In this document: positions 58,874 through 64,000 of the stretch, piece after piece | Numbering within the stretch: the first letter of the stretch is position 1 | Layout: every line of letters starts with the position of its first letter | NCBI RefSeq assembly: GCF_039526385.1 | Contig: NZ_BAAAIX010000019.1 | Coordinates: 4,750 to 68,749 of the forward strand | Reading direction: 5' to 3' | Source: Luteococcus peritonei | GTDB taxonomy: Bacteria > Actinomycetota > Actinomycetes > Propionibacteriales > Propionibacteriaceae | Length of the DNA stretch: 64,000 nucleotides | Program-made: the position numbers and the translations under genes | The notes under the pieces: generated by a model | Database searches by the model: none | Told to the model about the DNA's origin: nothing | The model's input: only the letters and a program-made list of their open reading frames with translations

Positions 58874-60355
58874 TCAGAAGAAGAGGGCGAGAGCGCTGCA
58901 GAAGGCCAGGCCGATCAGGGCCAGGACGGACTGGGCCATCGTGTACACCTGGAAGGCACCACGGGTGGTGAGGCCCAGCATCTGCTTGAAGATCCAGAAG
59001 GTGTTGTCGGTGACATTGCCGCCGAAGGCGGCGCCGGAGGAGGCAGCCAGCAGGATGAGAACCGGCGGAAGACCGGTGGAGACCACCACAGGGGCCAGGA
59101 TCGAGGCGCCGGTCATGGCGGCCACCGAACCAGAACCCTGGGCGATGCGCAGGATCGCGGCCACCAGCCAGGCCAGCAGGATGGGGATGCCGGCATTGGC
59201 CTCGAAGAGCTTGGCCAGCATGTCACCGATGCCCACCTCGGTGATGACCTGTCCGAGCGAGCCGGCGACGCCCGTGAAGAGCAGGATGGAACCGGAGGTC
59301 TGCGCACCCTGGGTGATGATCTCGTCCACCCCGTCCCGGGTCACCATGGGGATCGTCTCGACGATGCCGATGGCGAGGCCGATCAGGAGCGCGACCACGG
59401 GATTGCCCAGGAACTTGATCGGGGCGGGGGAGCTGCCCAGTGCGAGCCGGCAGACGGTGTCGATGATGATCAGCAGGATGGGCACCAGGATGGGCAGCAT
59501 CGCCACGATGATCGGCAGCCGTGTCTGGTGGGAGTCCCAGCGGTCCTTGGACTCGGCGGCCTCTTCGGCCAGCGCGGCGGTGACGACATCGTACTCACGG
59601 GCCTGCTCGGCGGCGCCGTACAGGTCGGTGCCGAGCTTGCCGCCCTGTCGGACGCTCTCACGCACCTCTGCGTCCGCGGCGAGCGCCTCCTCGCGGCTGA
59701 CGTGGACGTAGCCAGAGCCGGGCTCCTCGTCCTTGGCAGGATTCCAGGTGCGGTCGGTGATGAGGGTGTGCACGAAGATGCTGCTCATCACCAGGAAGAT
59801 GCCCGAGGGGATGCCCCACAGGAGCATCGTGCCCATGTCGATCTTCAGGGATGCGGCCATGGCCAGGGCGGCCGCGCCGGGGATGACCATGAGCAGGCCG
59901 ACCTCGAGGCCGATGGCGAGGGCGCCGGCCAGGGGAGCGACACTGCGCTTGGTGCGTTGGGCGATGGCCTTGGCGATGGGCGCCATGATCACCAGGGCGA
60001 CGTCGAAGTAGATCGACGGGAAGATGATGCCGGAGGAGAGGCCCAGGATGTAGGCGGAAGCCTTCGGTCCGCCCATCTTGAGCAGCCCGTCCACGACCCG
60101 CTTCATGGTGCCGTTGGCGGAGAGCAGAGCTCCGATCATGACGCCGAAGCCGATGATGAGACCGACCTCCGCCATCAGGTTGCCGAAGCCCGTGCTGACG
60201 GCCACCACTGAATCGGTGGGGCCGAGGCCACCGGCCACGCCAAGGTAGAGCGCTCCCACCACCAACGAGATGACGGGGTTCACCTTGGCGATCACGATCA
60301 GCAGGACGATGCCGATGATCGCAATGGCCAAGTGCAGGAGGATTGCGAGGTTCAC
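58874..60355 (-). CDS. GntP-family gluconate/sugar-acid:H+ symporter
   Basis: 493-residue membrane permease with about 12-13 helices. GntP hallmarks: KVNPVISLVVGALYLG, GFGNLMAEVGLIIGFGVMIGALL, GIIFPSIYFDVALVIMAPIAKAI, GSGSVAAMTGASILAP and GNVTDNTFWIFKQM. It is about 45 residues longer than E. coli GntT because of a hydrophilic, Glu/Ala-rich loop (about 205-280). It probably imports the substrate of the divergent operon. GTG 60355 has a GGAGA site. Regulation with the operon is suggested by the shared decamer upstream. Confidence 0.92.
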   Translation of the reverse strand: MNLAILLHLAIAIIGIVLLIVIAKVNPVISLVVGALYLGVAGGLGPTDSVVAVSTGFGNLMAEVGLIIGFGVMIGALLSANGTMKRVVDGLLKMGGPKASAYILGLSSGIIFPSIYFDVALVIMAPIAKAIAQRTKRSVAPLAGALAIGLEVGLLMVIPGAAALAMAASLKIDMGTMLLWGIPSGIFLVMSSIFVHTLITDRTWNPAKDEEPGSGYVHVSREEALAADAEVRESVRQGGKLGTDLYGAAEQAREYDVVTAALAEEAAESKDRWDSHQTRLPIIVAMLPILVPILLIIIDTVCRLALGSSPAPIKFLGNPVVALLIGLAIGIVETIPMVTRDGVDEIITQGAQTSGSILLFTGVAGSLGQVITEVGIGDMLAKLFEANAGIPILLAWLVAAILRIAQGSGSVAAMTGASILAPVVVSTGLPPVLILLAASSGAAFGGNVTDNTFWIFKQMLGLTTRGAFQVYTMAQSVLALIGLAFCSALALFF

Positions 60356-60453
60356 GGGGTGTCTCCGTTCCAGAACGACGGTGTTCCAGCGGGGTCGTGG
60401 GGGTCCAGCGACCTAGGTGCTCAGCTTGCTCAAGCGTAGAAAGGCCACGTTCA

Positions 60454-60463
60454 ACTGTCAACA
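60454..60463 (-). promoter_or_regulatory. GntR-type operator upstream of gntP
   Basis: The minus strand reads TGTTGACAGT, identical to the core of the dyad at 54939. Flanking bases form ACTGT-CA-ACAGT (60454-60465), and three TTGAC-like repeats spaced seven bases apart lie here. Confidence 0.6.
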
Positions 60464-60564
60464 GTCAACGAATGCTTGTGGAGAAGAACGTGTTGTCCGG
60501 ATGTTGCTCCACAGATCGGCCGGGTCATCTTCTCCTACGGCTGCGGCACGACGAGGCTCGGGGC

Positions 60565-61398
60565 ATGACGATGATCACCACCAACCGAGACCTGCCCGAG
60601 CTGCTCAGCCACGACGAGGAGTGCCACCTGGCGGCCTGGATCGAGGCCGGCGTGCTGGCTCGCGCCGCGCTCGACGAGGGCGGAACCGGTGCCCCGGCGG
60701 AGGAGCTCGAAGCCCTGGCGCGGGCGGGGGAGGCGGCCTGGCATCGGTTCCTGGAGGCCAATGTCCGTCTGGTCGCGCAGATGGCCCGGCGTGCGGCCGC
60801 GGGCCGCGACATCGATCCCGATGAGCTCTTCCAGGAGGGGATGGTGGCGCTCGCCGAGGCCCTGCGCCGGTGGGACCACCGTCGAGGGCTGCGGTTCAGC
60901 ACCTACGCCACGCCCTGGGTGCGCAATGCCCTGACCCTCCACCTGGCCCGGCGCGGCGGGCGGGTGGAGGGGCCGACCCACCGCCCCAGGATGGCCCGTC
61001 GACTGCGGGAGGACCGGGCGCGGCTGGAGGCGGAGCTGGGTCGCCACCTGAGCGATGCCGAGTTCGCGCACCGGGTCGGGCAGCAGACCGAACGGGTGCA
61101 GCTGCTGCTGGCCAGCGGCGTGCACCGGTCGCTGGAGGAGCTGGACTTTGAACCCGTGGCGGCGGAGCGGCCTGAGGACCTGCTGGAGCGCTCGGAGCCG
61201 TGGTGGCTGGGCGAGCTGCCCCGTCACGAGGCCGACCTGCTGCGCTGGCGCTATGGGGTGCACGACGGCCAGCCGCGGACCCACGCAGAGGTGGCCCGGC
61301 TGGTGGGGGTGAGCCCGGCGACGGCGGCCAGGATGGAGCGCCGCGCCCTGCTCTCCGCACGGCGGCTGATCGAGGGTGCGGGGGAGCGGGCGGCCTGA
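60565..61398 (+). CDS. Sigma-70 family RNA polymerase sigma factor
   Basis: 277 residues. Region 2: FLEANVRLVAQMARRAAAGRDIDPDELFQEGMVALAEAL with RFSTYATPWVRNAL (core binding and -10 recognition). Region 3 is a Arg-rich helix, region 4 the helix-turn-helix about 225-270 (HAEVARLVGVSPATAARMERRAL). Region 1.2 is only partly visible. It is a group 2/3 type rather than the main sigma, and not ECF, because region 3 is present. ATG 60565 gives the domain its usual start. No anti-sigma gene lies next to it. Confidence 0.9.
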   Translation: MTMITTNRDLPELLSHDEECHLAAWIEAGVLARAALDEGGTGAPAEELEALARAGEAAWHRFLEANVRLVAQMARRAAAGRDIDPDELFQEGMVALAEALRRWDHRRGLRFSTYATPWVRNALTLHLARRGGRVEGPTHRPRMARRLREDRARLEAELGRHLSDAEFAHRVGQQTERVQLLLASGVHRSLEELDFEPVAAERPEDLLERSEPWWLGELPRHEADLLRWRYGVHDGQPRTHAEVARLVGVSPATAARMERRALLSARRLIEGAGERAA

Positions 61399-61428
61399 GT
61401 CACGCCGGGCACAGGGCAGAATGGGGCC

Positions 61429-61929
61429 ATGGCCTTCTTCCGTCGTCCCGACTCCTCCGTGGTTGCCGACTACCAGGCGCAGACCGGCACCAGGCCGCGC
61501 GTGATGGGCTGGGCCAGCGGGCCCCGGGTGGAGCTGCTGGCCTTCCCCGACCGCTTCGCCGTCCGCTTCGGCGACCAGCCTTGGCAGGAGATCGGCTGGC
61601 ACCAGGTGCGCAGCGGCGGGTGGCGCAGCGAGGGGGAGATCCACTGGCGGCTGGTGGACGGGGGCCGTGACAGCTACCACGTCACCGACGAGCGGAACTT
61701 CCCCGAGGTCTTCCGCGAGCGGGTGCAGGCCTCCATCGCGCTGGACGAGAGCTTCGAGCTGGAGACCGGCGGCGCGGTGCAGGTCAGTGCGCGGCGCGAC
61801 CTGTCGCAGAGCGAGCCACGTCTGATCTGGACGACCATCGCGGTCCGCGGTGCGAGCCTGAACGACCCCGCCACGAGGCAGTTCGCCGAGCGCATCGAGG
61901 CCCAGCTCCGCGCCGATTATGACTTTTGA
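61429..61929 (+). CDS. Conserved hypothetical protein
   Basis: 166-residue soluble beta-rich protein, not recognised. Starts FFRRPDSSVVADYQ and carries WASGPRVELLAFPDRFAVRFG and WRLVDGGRDSYHV; no membrane, signal or metal motif is seen. Probably a small actinobacterial conserved protein. ATG 61429 lies six bases after CAGAAT, another apparent leaderless start. It sits just after the sigma factor gene and before tRNA-Asn. Confidence 0.6.
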   Translation: MAFFRRPDSSVVADYQAQTGTRPRVMGWASGPRVELLAFPDRFAVRFGDQPWQEIGWHQVRSGGWRSEGEIHWRLVDGGRDSYHVTDERNFPEVFRERVQASIALDESFELETGGAVQVSARRDLSQSEPRLIWTTIAVRGASLNDPATRQFAERIEAQLRADYDF

Positions 61930-61941
61930 GCGGGCCTCGTG

Positions 61942-61947
61942 TAATGT
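61942..61947 (+). promoter_or_regulatory. -10 box of tRNA-Asn
   Basis: TAATGT lies 23 bases before the mature tRNA. A good -35 at normal spacing was not found. Confidence 0.4.
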
Positions 61948-61970
61948 TTCATCTCGCGCTGAGGCGCTGA

Positions 61971-62046
61971 TCCCCTGTAGCTCAATTGGCAGAGCATCTG
62001 ACTGTTAATCAGAGGGTTACTGGTTCGAGTCCAGTCGGGGGAGCCA
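61971..62046 (+). tRNA. tRNA-Asn (anticodon GTT)
   Basis: 76 bases including an encoded CCA. Acceptor stem TCCCCTG pairs with CGGGGGA, discriminator G. Anticodon loop CTGTTAA within CTGACTGTTAATCAG gives anticodon GTT; the T-loop is GGTTCGAGTCC. It is unspliced and complete. Confidence 0.97.
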
Positions 62047-62050
62047 CCTG

Positions 62051-62094
62051 AAAGCCCGTCCCACCAGCGGAAACGCTGCCGGGGCGGGCTTTTT
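62051..62094 (+). terminator. Intrinsic terminator after tRNA-Asn
   Basis: AAAGCCCG at 62051 pairs with CGGGCTTT near 62084-62091, enclosing a smaller CAGCG/CGCTG stem, followed by a run of T. Confidence 0.88.
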
Positions 62095-62189
62095 CGTACG
62101 TTCCTGCCCGAAGGCGGAGCCCTGTGCCAGGGCTCTGCCCATGGTGCTGTGGGCGGCCAGCTGCTGCACCGCCCCGGCTCCAGGCCCGG

Positions 62190-63894
62190 TCAGTCCTGGC
62201 CGGGCAGCTGGCCGGCGGCGTGGCGGGCGGCCACCATGCCGAAGACCAGCCCCTGACCAATGGTGGCGCCGGCTCCCGGGTAGCGGTTGCCGAAGGCATT
62301 GGCGGCGACGTTGCCGATGGCGTACAGGCCCCTGCACCACGGAGCCGTCCTCGCGGAGCACCCGGCCCAGGTCGTCGGCCGCCAGCCCGCCGCAGGTGCC
62401 CAGGTCAGCGAGCACCACCTCGACGGCGTACAGGGTGCCCGACAGCGGCCGCAGGTTGGGGCTGGGGGTCACGGTGGGGTCGCCGTAGTAGCGGTCATAG
62501 GCCGACGCGCCCCGGCCGAAGTCCTCGTCGTGCGCCCGGCCGGCCAGCTCGTTGAAGCGGGCCAGGCTCTGGGTGAAGGTGGCGGGGTCGATGCCCATGG
62601 CCGTGGCCAGCTGCTCCGCGTCGCCCCGGTGCGCGATCCCGGCCTCGTACCACTGCCTGGGCAAGGGCATCCGGGGGAAGGCCAGGCCGGCGAAGACATA
62701 GCTGTTGCGGTACTGCTGGTCGAAGACGATCCACATCCGCCCCACGGGGTCGCCGGCGAGCTCACGTTCGCGCACCCGCTGCCCGAAGCTCATGTAGTCG
62801 GTGGACTCGTTGACGAAGCGTCGGCCGTGGCCGTCGACGATGAACGAACCGGGCAGGGAGCGCTCGGCCAGCATCATGCCGGGCTGCTCGTCGCCCACCG
62901 GGGCCACCGCCGGGAACCACCAGGCCTGCTCCAGGCCCGCGAGCCGGGCACCCACCTGCTGGCCCAGCCGCAGCCCGTCGCCCGTGTTGCCGGGGGCGCC
63001 GAGCGACCAGCCGGGCTGCCACGCCTCCAGCTGCTCGTCGCGCCGCAGCCGCGCGTCGTGGTCGAAGCCGCCGGCCGCCAGCACCACGCCGCGGCGGGCG
63101 CGCACCGTCACGCGTCGGCCCTGCTGCACCAGGACGGCCCCGGTGACCCGGCCGTCGTCGCTCACCAGCTCTGCCACGTCGGTGCAGGTCCACGGGGTGA
63201 CCCCTCGGTCCAGCAGGGCTCGGTAGATGCCGGCCTGCAGGGCCTGTCCGGTGGCCACGTACGCCCGGCCCAGCGCCATGCCGCCAAGCCCCTCGGCCAG
63301 CCGACGCACGATCCGCGGGACGGCCTTGCCCGGTGCCTTGGCCATCAGGTTCATCCAGCGGTAGTCCGGGCTGGTGATGGGCATCGGGACCGGGGCGGAC
63401 AGGCTCGGCGGGATCAGCCGGGCGCGCTCCTCGCCCAGCTGGGCGGCATCGAAGGGTGCCGACTCCACGCTGCGGCCCGCGGCGGAGCCTCCAGGGATGT
63501 CGGGGTGGTAGTCGCTGTAGCCACGCGCCCACACCCAGCGGTTGCGGCAGGTCCGTCGCAGCAGGTCCACAGCGGCTGGGCCATGGTCCAGGTAGGAGTG
63601 GTAGCGGCGAGGGTCCGCCGCATCGCCCACCAGATGGTCCAGGTAGGTCCGGGCGGACCCGACGGTGTCGGACGAGCCCTGCTCGGTGAGGATCGCGTTG
63701 CCGGGGATCCAGAAGGCGCCACCCGACAGCGCCGTGGAGCCACCGACGTGGGCGGTCTTCTCCACCACGACCACGTCCAGCCCCGCCTCGCGGGCAGCCA
63801 GGGCGGCGAATAGGCCGGTACCGGTACCCACCACCAGCAGGTCAGTCTCGACATCCCTGGCCGGCACGGGTGCGAGCGGCGAGCTGGTGGACAT
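62190..63894 (-). pseudogene. KstD-like FAD-dependent dehydrogenase, frameshifted near the 3' end
   Basis: Intact N-terminal 520 residues of a 3-oxosteroid 1-dehydrogenase/fumarate-reductase-type flavoprotein: DLLVVGTGTGLFAALAA (FAD), GGSTALSGGAFWIPGN, LAAGGFDHDARLRRD. At about residue 521 the frame shifts by +1 at a C run (62329-62332): the current frame continues as GPVRHRQ, while dropping one base gives GLYAIGNVAANAFGNRYPGAG, the normal FAD-binding C-terminus, ending at TGA 62190-62192 (567 residues). Without the repair, the frame runs on into the tRNA. Either a real mutation, phase variation, or a sequencing error. ATG 63894 follows AGGAG. Confidence 0.8.
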
Positions 63895-63947
63895 GGCGTG
63901 CTCCTGACGACGGTGTGAGGATGCCAGTCTGCCCCGTTACCTTGCTG

Positions 63948-63970
63948 GTGACCCCGTAAGGCGGGGTCAC
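63948..63970. promoter_or_regulatory. Inverted repeat upstream of the KstD-like gene
   Basis: GTGACCCCG and CGGGGTCAC, perfect 9-bp arms with spacer TAAGG, 54 bases before the gene's ATG. It could be an operator for the flavoprotein or a terminator of a gene beyond the window. Confidence 0.45.
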
Positions 63971-64000
63971 GGTCGCCGGGCCCGGCATGACTTACTGTCC

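Noticed and set aside
62017..62189. Continuation of the flavoprotein frame into tRNA-Asn
   Set aside because: This part is out-of-frame read-through after the frameshift; it ends in the tRNA gene with the usual translated-tRNA artefact.

Overview
The window is high-GC DNA from an actinobacterium. Gene content, frequent GTG starts, start codons 6-7 bases after a -10 box, and the housekeeping order phoH-ybeY-CNNM-era, uppS/recO, zur, glyS, dusB-dgt-dnaG and tRNA-Asn fit Actinomycetota. The Propionibacteriales are my best guess, from gene order and general character only. No phage, insertion sequence, rRNA or CRISPR array was seen.

Layout. 0-2.8 kb: end of a GNAT acetyltransferase, a VUT/YhhQ-type transporter, a DUF5709 protein and proline iminopeptidase. 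2.8-8.7 kb: a divergent ArsR regulator, then five tightly overlapping genes: a DUF1611-like P-loop protein, an ABC-exporter-shaped protein whose nucleotide-binding domain has lost every catalytic motif, a membrane-anchored protein with a poly-Asp tail, a histidine kinase and an OmpR-type regulator. I consider this the best candidate for an undescribed system. 8.7-12.1 kb: bifunctional PutA. 12.2-16.8 kb: phoH, ybeY, CNNM/CorC, era and a hypothetical gene. 16.8-18.8 kb: leuA behind a leader peptide with three Leu codons that can pair with the leuA ribosome binding site. 19-20.7 kb: an FGGY sugar kinase behind a 26-bp perfect palindrome. 20.7-27.7 kb: uppS, recO, the znuA-znuC-znuB-zur zinc operon with a Zur box, a small monooxygenase and glyS.

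27.7-48.5 kb is accessory and separates glyS from dusB: a secreted Pro-rich protein, a GH36 alpha-galactosidase, an 1840-residue single-chain biotin carboxylase/carboxyltransferase, a sugar ABC importer with a ROK regulator, and a leftward nucleotide-sugar cluster (cytidylyltransferase, SDR, RfbC-like epimerase, SAF-domain oxidoreductase, LhgO-like oxidase, acetyltransferase) next to a glycosyltransferase. 48.5-54.2 kb: dusB, dgt, a small membrane protein, a FetB-like permease and dnaG. 54.2-60.4 kb: a catabolic locus with a GntR regulator, SDR, TIM-barrel isomerase, split transketolase and GntP permease; one 10-mer occurs before both the operon and gntP. 60.5-64 kb: a sigma factor, a hypothetical gene, tRNA-Asn, and a KstD-like flavoprotein broken by a one-base frameshift.

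Main themes: leaderless starts on many transcripts, 4-base stop/start overlaps as the usual operon coupling, and several recognisable operators. All functions are read from sequence motifs by eye; no database search was run.
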